Shown here piece by piece: positions 12,201-27,200 of a stretch of 64,000 bases of DNA (its first letter is position 1; every line of letters begins with the position of its first letter). This stretch comes from Siphonodentalium dalli (Eukaryota; Mollusca; Scaphopoda; Gadilida; Siphonodentaliidae). Below the pieces are notes generated by a model that was not told the origin of the DNA, did no database searches, and saw only the letters and a program-made list of their open reading frames with translations. Location of the stretch: positions 35,650,918 to 35,714,917 of the forward strand of contig CP136062.1 of the NCBI GenBank assembly GCA_032622095.1, written 5' to 3'. The position numbers and the translations under genes were made by a program.

Positions 12201-15200
12201 TCAAATCAGAAGGGCGATTTTGAATCGAATCGAGTCTCAAAGCTTCGTCGGACCCTATTTTGAATCGAATCAAATCTCAAAGCTTCGTCGGACCCTAACA
12301 TACATACTTACAGACAGAAGTTCCAAAATATATAATAGATGGATACAATCTATATTGGTCTGTTTAATAATATTTAATGCTTTGTTCGTATGATTGACTT
12401 GTCTGTCGATGACGTGTACTGTAATGCCCTAAATAATCGACCCCTTATTGTTTTCAAAAACTTTACATCGATAAATAAATACATATGCAATTCAAAAACG
12501 ACAAAATTACATTCATTCTGAAATGATATAAAATTAAAAAAGGAACTATTTTTTACTTTCAATGTCCTATTTGGCCAGTAGTTTGATCAATTATATGCTA
12601 AATACACCATTAAAGTTGACTAATATACAGTAATGCCCTAAGTAATCGATTCTTTAACCACAGCAGAATTATGGGTATCTTTTCAGGATTTAGTCGGAAA
12701 TTCTGCTGTGGTTTGCAAGGAATTCCCATTCAAAATAGGTCACTTGACCTCTCTTAAATATAATTTAATTGGATTGGTATAAATAAAAAGCATTTATAAA
12801 CCAATTTTGGGGTGCAAATTGCCATGTACCTTTAAATTTTGTTTTATACAGATTTGTACTTGTTGATGTTTGTTAATAAATCATCTCTAATGTACAGGTA
12901 CACCTGGGGAGTTGGAACTAAACCTGGACAAGATAATATCGTAACATTCGCCGACTACAATCATGACGTCCATGTGGTGTGCGCACCAGCTAACCTCACT
13001 CACAATACCTCATACTTCTCGATGGTTGTGGCAATGAATGCAGCTCTCAACATGAAGACAATCAACACATCATCTGACGGAGGTATTTGCTAACAATTTA
13101 TAGATTCATTACAGAGACCACACGGGGGGGTAATTTAAAATAACTCCACTGTGCATCCAAAAAGCGACTGACAAATGTCCAGATACATGAAGCAGGTGAT
13201 ATTTCCTAAATTGCATGGATCGACATTCGAATTAGCTTCACTATGTTGCTGGATGGTTTATATTGAATTTGGCTATTCACCTCACCAACTGAGCCATGGT
13301 AGGTGGGGGGGGGGGAGAAATCCCGAAAGATGTTTGGTTAATATGTTTAAAGATACGGGCGGTCTTCGTGGTAGGTATAGCTGTTAAAATAGTCACATCT
13401 GCTAATGCTGCCATAAACAGACAGAATATGTAGGAGATAAACATACCCTGTTGAGTTGTACATTCTGGGTTTCGAGCATGAAAATAGTTTGTGAATGAGC
13501 CGGCTTGCCGGCGAGTTCACAAACTGTATTCATGCTCGAATCCCAGAATGTACAACGAAACAGGGTACGTTTATCTCCATTGTAATTCAATCTAGCAAGG
13601 AATTTAGAAACAAAACTGTATAAAAAGTATCATTTAGTCATTTTCGTGACACGAATTGAGACTTTCATTTCGCCGTTGTCACCGTGCACAAATCATTGGG
13701 TTTGTTCATTGCGTTACTCGGAACACTGCTCCGTAACCATTTTATGTGGGGCGGGTTGGCTCGTTTCGCTACTCCGTTCTGCGCCGATGAAATTGTACCG
13801 TGCCACATTTAGATTTGATGCACGCTGAAGCGGCCGATGAATGGTATCTATAGACAACAACGCGCGGTGTGCTCGTTTCGCTACTCGTTCTGCGCCGATG
13901 AAATTTGACCGTGCTACATTCAGATTTGATGCACGCTGAAGCGGCCGATGTCGGTGTATTGAAAACGAAAGTTAGCCGCTCTCGGTCAATCAGAATGTTT
14001 GATTTTAGTGACAAATACTCAATTGAATTACAATATAAAATAGACTTATGTTGTTCTTATACCAATCATAGATATCATGTACAATGCATGTTATTGTCAT
14101 AATATAATTGTTCTTGCACAGAGATGAATATTTTTCAATCCAGTTAGTATTTTCTACTAAACCATATATGGTAATACATGTACATACCAAATAAGGAATT
14201 TACTTTGATATTATTGTAAGTTGTAGACACACCAAATATGGGGTTTTACAGCCGACATATAATACACGCGAATCTAAATAAGGACATGACAATATCATGA
14301 CTGCTTATAAACAATTCACTGCACTTTTTGCGAGAAACTAAACAGCATATATTATCATGCTATACTATTGGTATATTCTTGAGCAAATTATCATAATTTA
14401 ATAAATACTATTTCTAAATTATAACCTACAACAAAGGCCTTTAACGAAGGATGTATTTATTGAACATCTTTACAGATGAATTATTGGGAATCCATTGGTT
14501 GTTTCTCATCCTGTTATCTACTTATGTTATCAACAGATTCCACGAAATAAAGAATATATAATTTATCATCATTACAATGTACAGTAAAACCTCTCCAAAC
14601 TGGACCCTCTATAAACCCAATCCCACTCGATACCAAACATATTGTCCGGTCCCGAATTCACCCATGTGCATTCTCACTAAAAATTACCTCTACAAACCAG
14701 AAACTCTATATTCCGAACATCGGACGGTTTTTATAGTCCAAAGGTGAACATTCAGATTATATAAATAAAATGCAATGTCAGCTGCCGTTATGATTGACAA
14801 AACAGATTGGAATGGTGAGAAATGGACGTCATCGTGTGCGACCAGTAATCTGCGACACTGTCGATATAATTCCTATAAATTTACTTCTTTCAGTTTCTAT
14901 TTCCCGTGAAATCGAGCATGTTGCACCAAGTTTCGATGCGTCGAATCTTGTTGATAATATTTAACACTTCTCTTGATATCTTCAAACGACTGAAACGTAC
15001 CTCTACAAGATTTACCCACACACAGCTAGCCGCAGATAATGACATTGTATCATTATTCAATTATGTGTGATTGCTATCATTCAATGTTTGTATATATATA
15101 TAACTTGTATATAGCGTCCCAAGCGCTTCAAGCTACACCTGGGATGAAGTGCTATATAAATGCTATATATTATTATTATTATTATTAATAATGCATGTGA

Positions 15201-18200
15201 TCACCACCTTAGAATAAAGAAATAAAATTTAGATCTTATTCTCTTTCAGTCCTTGTTGACATCACCAAACCACTCACTGGTAATGTTTCCGATGGTGTAG
15301 ATTTCAGTTCAGATATGGACTTCTCTTCTGAGACCGCCACAGTGTCAGCCATTTGGAATGATTTTACCGATCCAGAAAGCGGGATAGCTAGTTACGACAT
15401 TCAATTAACAATAAATAACGACGTGATTAAAAAGTGGAACAATGGGCCATCTCCAGAATTCACAGATCACACGCTGCATCTCCGACATCGTGATGTAGTT
15501 CAGTCTAAAGTTACAGTGTTCAATGGGGCTGGTCTAACAGCAAGCGAAGCATCAGATGGATTCTTGGTTGACCACACACCACCATCGTTAGTCAGTATGC
15601 AGAACATGAAGTCAACATCTCACTTTCAGTCAGACACGTCGTCGCTCACTTACGAGTGGGAATTCATGGATGGAGATTCAGGCGTTAACAAACACAGATT
15701 CAAGGTAAGGATCGATATAACAACCACAGATTCAAGGTAAGGATCTACATAACAAATACACTAGAATACTAGACTCATTTTGTAAATTCCGCTATTAACT
15801 TGGGACTTGTTGTAGATCCTCTATATACATGACATCATGCGTGAGTTTAACGTCAACGTAATAGCAATAATTATTAACACATTCGGGTCAAAGGGTCCAA
15901 TAATTCATTTTAATTTATGTGTATTTTCTATTGCACTTATACATTGGGACATTATATTAATCAAAATATCTCCTATACAAATCATTTATAAATCAGATGA
16001 TCAAATAAAGTTATGTCTACATAAAAATGACACTTCCTGAAACGACATATATGCGGGATAGCGTCACTAAATCCCCCCTCTGGGGACCTCATTCTGCAAA
16101 TGACAGGCACTTATTACAAATTAAGTATTAATTGTGATGCAACCATTATTACAGGTAATAAAGGTGATGGGTGGACAGAAGGTTAAGTATTGGCCAGAGG
16201 GAGCAGATTATAGAGAAATTAGCAGTGCCGGTCTGCAGCATGTCAATATCACCGATATCACACTGTCAAGTGGATCCCGATATATATTCACTGTGACTGC
16301 CATCAACCATGCTCTACTCTCTACGACCGAGGAGGCACCTAGCATCACAATCGACATGACTCCTCCAATCATACTAAAGGTTAGATCCACTGGCTTGTCA
16401 TCTTCATATGAAATAACTTAATTTCCTTTGTTTTTATTTGGACAGGAAATTTTACTATTTGTAGAACTTGATTACCTTTTTATTGTAATGCTAGATAGTT
16501 ACCTGTGTTTTTTTAATAATAATGCAAACATGTCTTCATACAGAATTTCAAAAGACATTTTGTTTTTGAAAGCATTCTTGTCAAGACATAGAGCATCATG
16601 TTTTGCATAAATCCAGTGTGTCGGTGTGGTGCTTGCGAACCTTGCCAATAAGTTATCATTCCTGACATCCCCTTTGGCATAATTGCCATAAACCATAAAA
16701 CATATACTATCCGTCGGTGAGGCTTTTGGCAACACGCAACATTCGTTTTTAAACGTTTGACGACTTAATTTCACACTCTTGTTATATTCAGTTTATTATA
16801 CCTTTAGTTAATAGACAGACTCGTTCTTATTTTATGTACCCGTTCATTTGTTGATTTTCATGACGTTATGTACTTCAGATCGGCCATATTGGCATTAGTG
16901 CGATACAGGTACCGATGGCATGTACATGGTTGCAAAAAATTACTAATTACAAAACTAGTTACAAAACTTATTGATTGCACGTGTTAAATATGTATATATA
17001 CATGATACCTACATATATCACAGATGGTGGCACTGAGTTCATTATTATTACACTTTTGCTAATTGACACATAGACTAACTTTACTTCCAACAGTATAGTT
17101 GGTTATATTAGGTAATTTGATTCCTAGCATATATAACAATTATAAATGGTAATAGCGGTATGTTATAATCACTAATTTCGGAATGATCACGTCCATTTTG
17201 ATACCTGTTTACAATATTTTACAATTTTATGAATACTCTTTAATGATATGGTTTTAATCACGTATATGCTCAAGTAACAACGCTCTTTATAAGAGCCCAT
17301 ACTAACCTAAGTAATGGCCGCAGCTCGGAAGCATTCACCATAATCAATCTTGGAATTAATATGTAGCATCCACATCCCAGCAGTACAGACTACAGTTGGT
17401 CATATAGCACGAATTTGTTTCCGTAGCTTTTAGGTTATAGAACACATTGGCGATGAAATTAAATTTTTATAATGATATAATCACACCCCTTAGGATTTTC
17501 CTACCACCACTCGAACGCGCCTCTTTGTTATAAACACTAATTTCGCGGTAGGCATGTCCATTTTTGATACCCATTTACGATAATTTATAAAATTTTATGT
17601 TGAGTCACTTACACATTCAAGCAACAACGCTCTTTAACAGAGCTCACGCTAACTTAATGGTATGGCCCAGCTCAGAACAATTCAACATAATCTATCTTGG
17701 AATTAAGATATAATATCCACACCCAAACAGTACAGTTTGTTATATAAAACGAATTTGTTTCCGTGACTTTTAGGGGATAGCATATATTGATGCATGATAT
17801 TGAATTTTTATAATAATATAAACGCAACTCCACCTTAGGATTTCGCTACCACCACGTGAACGCGCCTCGTTGTTATAATCATTAATTTCGCGATGGACAC
17901 GTCCATTTTAGATACCCATTTACGATATTTTTTACAATAGTATGAATACTCTTCAAAGGTATGGTTATTAGCCACTTACTAGTACTAGTACATGCTCATG
18001 CAACAACGCTCTTCAAAAGAGCTCACACCAACTTAATGTAATGCTCGCAGCTCGGAACCATTCACCATAATCTATCTTGGAATTAATATATATTATGCAC
18101 ACACCAACAGTACAGTTGGTTACATACAACGAAATTGTTTTCTGAAATCTACAACTTAGTTTGTAAATAAAACGCATCCGATATATATCCCTTTAAATAA

Positions 18201-21200
18201 TTTTTGCACGCACCTGACTTGTGACGTCACTAGTAAGTACGTCATACCGGAGCGCGTGGTTGTGACGTGTTTCTGTAACGTCTGGTACTTCAGAGCTGTG
18301 ACAGCCATCTTAGGGTAGACTACACATTTGTATTCAGTACCATGACATATGTAGTGATTTCTAAAATCAGGCATATATGCCGCACGGACAATCATATATT
18401 ACGTGAGGGACCACATATGAGGACTCTGACCTATATTCTTATAAAAAGGTAACATAGCTTTTCAGTTATAGCGTACATTATCGCATGAAATTGATTTGTT
18501 ATAAAATATAAACACAACTCCCCCCATGTATGATTTCCCTACAACCACGTGAACGCGCCTCGTTCATCGCACGAATCTCGTGTTAATATATCGTGTAAAA
18601 TCTAAACAATTAACGGACTCGTGATTACCGGTATGAGAGACTCTCGTTCGCGCGGATTTTTTATCTAGTTTGACGTCATGTATTTTGATGGAGAGGGAAA
18701 TTTGGCCACATTTTTCCAGCTGGAGGTATAGAATGGTAATTTGTTCTATACGGCCCCTCTCTGGTGACCAATTAGGTCGAGCGTTAAGGGCCGAAACCTA
18801 TCACACAAACAGGCTGTATTTGATGTCTGTTATACCAGAGTTACGCTCTTGAGAACTCTTTGCTGGTATAGTTTTTTCGATCCCAACTTTTTAAATGCTA
18901 TCTTTTGGACATGGTCTTAGTAAACATTTTCCAAAATTGGTTAATTATTTTTCCTCCAAAACCATCAGGATATACTGATAGTCAAACACTGCATAACAAT
19001 AAACATATACATAAACATACCACCAGAAAAGGTGTGCCATTTATAATAAGGTTTATAAAATCAAAATATATAATATCTAACAGCGATAAACTGTTGCTGT
19101 ATGTATGCATCTATGGAAACCATTTAACTCTATCCATATATTTATGAATTTACTAACAATTTTCATCCTATGGGCAACGATAACCCTTAACGATATTATG
19201 AGTAACTGCTCGTCCAATAAGAGACGATAACCTTCAACTATATATAGTTTGCCCAAATTATCATATCTGACATACACGTTAACATGTTGGCATATAACTT
19301 AACTAATGGGAAAGGAGTGATATACATTATAACTGTAAGATGTGCGTCGTATACATCATATATAAATGGGGAGGGTTACAATGCATCATAACTATGGATG
19401 GAAATGTGGTAATATACGTCATAAACATATATTTGGGAATTTGCAAACAATATCCATACATCTAATATACTACGATGACCTTTAACTATATTTATCGGGA
19501 GCTACATGTATATATTCTCATCTAATGCACACTACGATGACCTTTAACTATATTTATCGGGAACTACAGGTATATATACTCATCCAATGCATGCTACGAT
19601 GACCTTTATCTATATTTGTGTAACTATGGGTGTGTAACTTCTCTGTATACTCAATATATACATGTATATGCCTTATACTATTATCGCATAATTAAAACTT
19701 CACATAACCGATGAATAATCAACCGTTCTACTATCCTAACTGTTTTTGTTGACTTTTAGATAGCCGTGGGTTCACGCCTTCCGGTTACCAGTCGATGCAT
19801 CACGCGGGTTTTTATCTGCCTGCTCGGTGTGTCGGTGTGGTGCTTGCGAACCTTGCCAATAAGTTATCATTCCTGACATTCCCTTTGGCATAATTGCCAT
19901 AAACCATAAAACCATACTAAAGGTTAGATCCACTGGCTTGTCATCTTCATATGAAAGAACTTAATTTCCTATTCATTTTTTTTATTTGGACAGGAAATTT
20001 TACTATTTTTAGAAAATGATTACTTTTTTATTGAAAATCTATCTTTTGAAACACTTTTAAGTGGAATATTTGTAATGCTAGATATTTACCTTTTTTTTTA
20101 ATAATAATGCAAACATGTCTTCATACAGAATTTCAAAAGACATTTTGTTTTTGAAAGCATTCCTGTCAAGACACAGAGCATCATGTTTTGCATAAATCCA
20201 GGCCAAAATTTCAAGAGATTTTACACAAAGAACACCTCAGCAGAATGAGGTTCACAGAGGGTGAATTTGGTGATGCTAGCCTGCTATGCGGGGTAGCATA
20301 ACTAAATTCACCCTCTGGGGACCTCATTCTGCAAATAACAGACACCCTATTTCAAGGCTTGGATATAACATTATAGCCCTAAAATTACATTACAATGAAG
20401 AATAAAGCAGCCACAAATATTTATCCCAATGAAAAAACGTTAGTATGCAGGCTATAGTCCACTCAAGCAGGGAGCAATCAACTGGAATTAGGCCATAATA
20501 GTATTACAGTCAAGCATGGAGCAATCAACTGGAATTAGGCCATAATAGTATTACAGTCAAGCAGGGAGCAATCAACTGGAATTAGGCCATAGTAGTATTA
20601 CAGTCAAGCAGGGAGCAATCAACTGGAATTAGGCCATTGTAGTATTACAGTCAAGCAGGGAGCAATCAACTGGAATTAGGCCATAATAGTATTACAGTCA
20701 AGCAGGGAGCAATCAACTGGAATTAGGCCATAATAGTATTACAGTCAAGCAGGGAGCAATCAACTGGAATTAGGCCATAATAGTATTACAGTCAAGCAGG
20801 GAGCAATCAACTGGAATTAGGCCATTGTAGTATTACAGTCAAGCAGGGAGCAATCAACTGGAATTAGGCCATAATAGTATTACAGTCAAGCAGGGAGCAA
20901 TCAACTGGAATTAGGCCATAATAGTATTACAGTCAAGCAGGGAGCAATCAACTGGAATTAGGCCATAGTATTAGAGATACCTGGTCAGCTGGGGATTTGG
21001 TTATAGACTTATGACCTAAAATTCATCTCAGCCCAAAGTCTTATTGATCAGCAGACATGACATGAACATTATCAAATATGGAAAAGGATTTATGGGTGGT
21101 TGTCTTTCTACATTAAAATAATTATGAAATTTCTTGAATCAAGAAATATTAAGTCCCATCATGATCTTCCGATATGATACCTTGGATATATGAACTGCAC

Positions 21201-24200
21201 TTTTCTATCATGTAGAAGATCTTTGTACCAGAAAACCACGATATTTGACTTGCCATGAACGTATAGTAAATGAGGTTAAAATTTCCAACTAGTTGAATGT
21301 TCTTTAATATTATGTCACAATAATCGCTTGTACCAAATTTCATAACGAAATTCAAAGCAAATTTGGAGATAATCCATTTTGAAATATGAGAGAATTATGG
21401 CAAAACTTGCTGCTGACCCTCAAGTCACTAATATTATTGAGGTTTCCGTACATCTTCATTAGTGGGAGGAGCTTACGATTGCTAGAAGACATGTATTTCG
21501 GAAATAGTGTAATGAGAGCTTTCCGATGAATGGCAACAAGCCATATTTCTGACTAAATCCTGAAAAAATACCCATAATTCTGCTGTGTTGAGGAGTCGAT
21601 TACTTAGGTATTGTTGTACATATATGCACCCAATAACATACCTTCTTTTCATCTTTAATTGTGAAAATTATAATGAGTGCAGTGTTGACACTTGCCCAAA
21701 ATGTTCTTGAGCCACCACCTTAGCCACTTGTGAATTGTTTTGAGCCACTTTTCATTTTCTTGAGCCACATTTTTTCAACCCATATTTTATCTTTGAGTAA
21801 ATGTTGGTACGAGAAGCCCCTCTCACATTCCAGTCAACATGGGTACACAATATAGTGTTTATGCAAAGTCTGATATTATAGGATATGTGCCATTTCTTTG
21901 TTTCACTAATGTTTGGCGATGTGAAAGCAATACAATGAATGTGTGTTTTTATCCAGTAGAACTACATGTAGGAAACCCAATCACTGTACCTGATACAATT
22001 ACAACCAGTCCATGTGGCATAAGCTGAGAATCAATTGGGGAATGCTTTCATTCATTCTCTCATGGCGGGATAGTGTTGCCTGGTTGTTGAACTTAATCTG
22101 TCGGATGGCAGTTAATTTAACCCTTTACCCAACAAACCGGCCAAAACCGGCCAAATAAAGCTTCAACAGCCTAAAATATCTTCGGTCTGTCTCAATAGAA
22201 CCATACAAATATGGATATCATTGGAACCGGCTCCTTGACCACATTGTGATAGTTACAGTTATGCCCTGTGCCAATGCATTCTCTTATATATGCGAGTCGA
22301 CCATAGGTCGCCTCGCATATATAAGAGAATGCATTGGCCTAAAAAAAAACTTTTTTTAACACTTTTTACCATTTTTTCTTACATTCTTTAACAATTTTAT
22401 AATTTTTAATGTGTTAAGCCAATGCATTCTCTTATATATGCGAGGCGACCTATGGTCGACTCGCATATATAAGAGAATGCATTGGCACAGGGCCCTTCTG
22501 TTGGGTAAAGGGTTAAGAGCTATTCTTTGAGCCACTTTATTTAGCCACAAGCCCATTTTGTTGAACTTTGCTCACAAAATAAAAAACATTGTTATAATCA
22601 CTGATGAATTTACAACATCATGGCATAAAATAAATAAAAATATCAGTACATACACAGAATGACACGATGTGTCAATACGGCACGAGTGCTGTCGCGGAAG
22701 GATATAACGAGAGGCGCTTGCGTCTCGAGTTCTATCCTTCCGCGGCAGCACTCGTGCCGTATCGGCAAACCCATTTACACATCGTGTCGTTCTGTGTTTA
22801 TTACACGCTTGGTGTTCTAGAATTCGTGTATTAAAAATGCATGATTAGAAGGTTTATTTAGGCTCATACAAGGCATGTTTGTCATGTGTGATGATTCTTT
22901 TATTTAAATAGTTCCAGTGTCATGGTTGAAGCGAACGTCATGTACGTCATGTTACGTCAATGAGATGCGTATGGAACGTACGTTCCATACGGATTTGTAA
23001 ATATGGAACAGCAATAATAACACTGTACTTCTAGGAACAAGCGTGTAATAAATTATAATTTGCCAACTGGAGGAATGTAGCATTCTACTAATTACATCGC
23101 CGAAAACTCAAGCAAATCGACCGTACCACTCGATAGAAAACATCGTGCGAACTACGCCCAAATGTAAATATTAACTACTCGATTTGGGACGCAGCGATAA
23201 ACTAACGAAAATTATTTTACCATCGAGAGTCACTGCATTTAAGTAATATATAAGAATGACTCGTGTGTGGTGTCAACTTGGATTATAATATTTGTAAAAA
23301 TTACTACTTTGAATAAGATTATTCTCCATTTATATTTGATCACCCTACCGCAGTGTTTCACAACACTTTAATAATGTACATAACTGTTGGTGAAGGTCTA
23401 CTTGCTACAATACACCCAATAACATACATTCTTTTCATCTTTAATTGTGAAAATTATGATGAGTGTCACACAAAATGAAAAACATTGTTATAATCACTGA
23501 TGAATTTACAAAAACATGGCAAAAAATAAATAAAAATATCAGTACATTATCATTTGCACTCTAAATGTTTGCACATATATCAAAATTAGGATGAATAAAG
23601 AATTTCAATGCAGAAAGCGATCGACTCAGTCACTGATTGGTAGAAAATATCTGCTAATAATTATATGATTGCCAGCAGTCGAAAGGTCCATTACAACATA
23701 AAGGCTATTTCCAAGCAAAGTTGTAGCTCAGATTACAAAATCTCTGACCTTCAAGTTCATGTCATGACATGATGTATAGCTTTTTTTCATTGGTGAAACT
23801 GGTTATAACATCATGTATGGTATGTTTGTATTGATAAAACTAGCCACAACCATTACATAAGGAAACTAGCCATAACATGATGTGTTACATGTTTTACATG
23901 AGGAAACTAGCCATAACATTATGTATTATAGGTTTTACATGAGGAAACTAGCCATAACATGATGTGTTACATGTTTTACATGAGGAAACTAGCCATAACA
24001 TGATGTGTTACATGTTTTACATGAGGAAACTAGCCATAACATGATGTGTTACATGTTTTACATGAGGAAACTAGCCATAACATGATGTGTTACATGTTTT
24101 ACATGAGGAAACTAGCCATAACATGATGTGTTACATGTTTTACATGAGGAAACTAGCCATAACATGATGTGTTACATGTTTTACATGAGGAAACTAGCCA

Positions 24201-27200
24201 TAACATTATGTATTATAGGTTTTACATGAGGAAACTAGCCATAACATGATGTGTTACAGGTTTTACATGAGGAAACTAGCCATAACATGATGTGTTACAT
24301 GTTTTACATGAGGAAACTAGCCATAACATTATGTGTTACATGTTTTACGTGAGGAAACTAGCCATAACATGATGTGTTACATGTTTTACATGAGGAAACT
24401 AGCCATAACATGATGTGTTACATGTTTTCATTGGGGAAACTAGCCATAACATGATGTGTTACATGTTTTACATGAGGAAACTAGCCATAACATGATGTGT
24501 TACATGTTTTACATGAGGAAACTAGCCATAACATGATGTGTTACATGTTTTCATTGGGGAAACTAGCCATAACATGATGTGTTACATGTTTTACATGAGG
24601 AAACTAGCCATAACATGATGTGTTACAGGTTTTACATGAGGAAACTAGCCATAACATGATGTGTTACATGTTTTACATGAGGAAACTAGCCATAACATTA
24701 TGTGTTACATGTTTTACATGAGGAAACTAGCCATAACATGATGTGTTACATGTTTTACATGAGGAAACTAGCCATAACATGATGTGTTACATGTTTTCAT
24801 TGGGGAAACTAGCCATAACATGATGTGTTACATGTTTTACATGAGGAAACTAGCCATAACATGATGTGTTACATGTTTTACATGAGGAAACTAGCCATAA
24901 CATGATGTGTTACATGTTTTCATTGGGGAAACTAGCCATAACATGATGTGTTACATGTTTTACATGAGGAAACTAGCCATAACATGATGTGTTACATGTT
25001 TTACATGAGGAAACTAGCCATAACATGATGTGTTACATGTTTTACATGAGGAAACTAGCCATAACATGATGTGTTACATGTTTTACATGAGGAAACTAGC
25101 CATAACATGATGTGTTACATGTTTTACATGAGGAAACTAGCCATAACATGATGTGTTACATGTTTTACATGAGGAAACTAGCCATAACATGATGTGTTAC
25201 ATGTTTTACATGAGGAAACTAGCCATAACATGATGTGTTACATGTTTTACATGAGGAAACTAGCCATAACATGATGTGTTACATGTTTTACATGAGGAAA
25301 CTAGCCATAACATGATGTGTTACATGTTTTACATGAGGAAACTAGCCATAACATTATGTATTATAGGTTTTACATGAGGAAACTAGCCATAACATGATGT
25401 GTTACAGGTTTTACATGAGGAAACTAGCCATAACATGATGTGTTACATGTTTTACATGAGGAAACTAGCCATAACATGATGTGTTACATGTTTTCATTGG
25501 GGAAACTAGCCATAACATGGATGTGTTACATGTTTTACATGAGGAAACTAGCCATAACATGATGTGTTACATGTTTTACATGAGGAAACTAGCCATAACA
25601 TGATGTGTTACATGTTTTACATGAGGAAACTAGCCATAACATGATGTGTTACATGTTTTACATGAGGAAACTAGCCATAACATGATGTGTTACATGTTTT
25701 ACATGAGGAAACTAGCCATAACATGATGTGTTACATGTTTTACATGAGGAAACTAGCCATAACATGATGTGTTACATGTTTTCATTGGGGAAACTAGCCA
25801 TAACATGATGTGTTACATGTTTTACATGAGGAAACTAGCCATAACATGATGTGTTACATGTTTTCATTGGGGAAACTAGCCATAACATGATGTGTTACAT
25901 GTTTTACATGAGGAAACTAGCCATAACATGATGTGTTACATGTTTTACAGGAGGAAACTAGCCATAACATGATGTGTTACATGTTTTACATGAGGAAACT
26001 AGCCATAACATGATGTGTTACATGTTTTCATTGGGGAAACTAGTCATAACATGATGTGTTACATGTTTTACATGAGGAAACTAGCCATAACATGATGTGT
26101 TACATGTTTTCATTGGGGAAACTAGCCATAACATGATGTGTTACATGTTTTACATGAGGAAACTAGCCATAACATGATGTGTTACAGGTTTTACATGAGG
26201 AAACTAGCCATAACATGATGTGTTACATGTTTTACATGAGGAAACTAGCCATAACATGATGTGTTACATGTTTTACATGAGGAAACTAGCCATAACATGA
26301 TGTGTTACACGTTTTACATGAGGAAACTAGCCATAACATGATGTGTTACATGTTTTCATTGGGGAAACTAGCCATAACATGATGTGTTACATGTTTTACA
26401 TGAGGAAACTAGCCATAACATGATGTGTTACATGTTTTCATTGGGGAAACTAGCCATAACATGATGTGTTACATGTTTTACATGAGGAAACTAGCCATAA
26501 CATGATGTGTTACAGGTTTTCATTGGGGAAACTAGCCATAACATAATGTGTTACATGTTTTACATGAGGAAACTAGCCATAACATGATGTGTTACATGTT
26601 TTCATTGGGGAAACTAGCCATAACATGATGTGTTACATGTTTTCATTGGGGAAACTAGCCATAACATGATGTGTTACATGTTTTACATGAGGAAACTAGC
26701 CATAACATGATGTGTTACAGGTTTTACATGAGGAAACTAGCCATAACATGATGTGTTACATGTTTTACATGAGGAAACTAGCCATAACATGATGTGTTAC
26801 ATGTTTTACATGAGGAAACTAGCCATAACATGATGTGTTACATGTTTTACATGAGGAAACTAGCCATAACATGATGTGTTACATGTTTTCATTGGGGAAA
26901 CTAGCCATAACATGATGTGTTACATGTTTTACATGAGGAAACTAGCCATAACATGATGTGTTACATGTTTTCATTGGGGAAACTAGCCATAACATGATGT
27001 GTTACATGTTTTACATGAGGAAACTAGCCATAACATGATGTGTTACAGGTTTTACATGAGGAAACTAGCCATAACATGATGTGTTACATGTTTTACATGA
27101 GGAAACTAGCCATAACATGATGTGTTACATGTTTTACATGAGGAAACTAGCCATAACATGATGTGTTACATGTTTTACATGAGGAAACTAGCCATAACAT

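Noticed and set aside
20458-20968. 47-bp minisatellite as another acceptor-type array
   Set aside because: No exon follows it, and its unit has no pyrimidine-AG acceptor. It is mid-intron.
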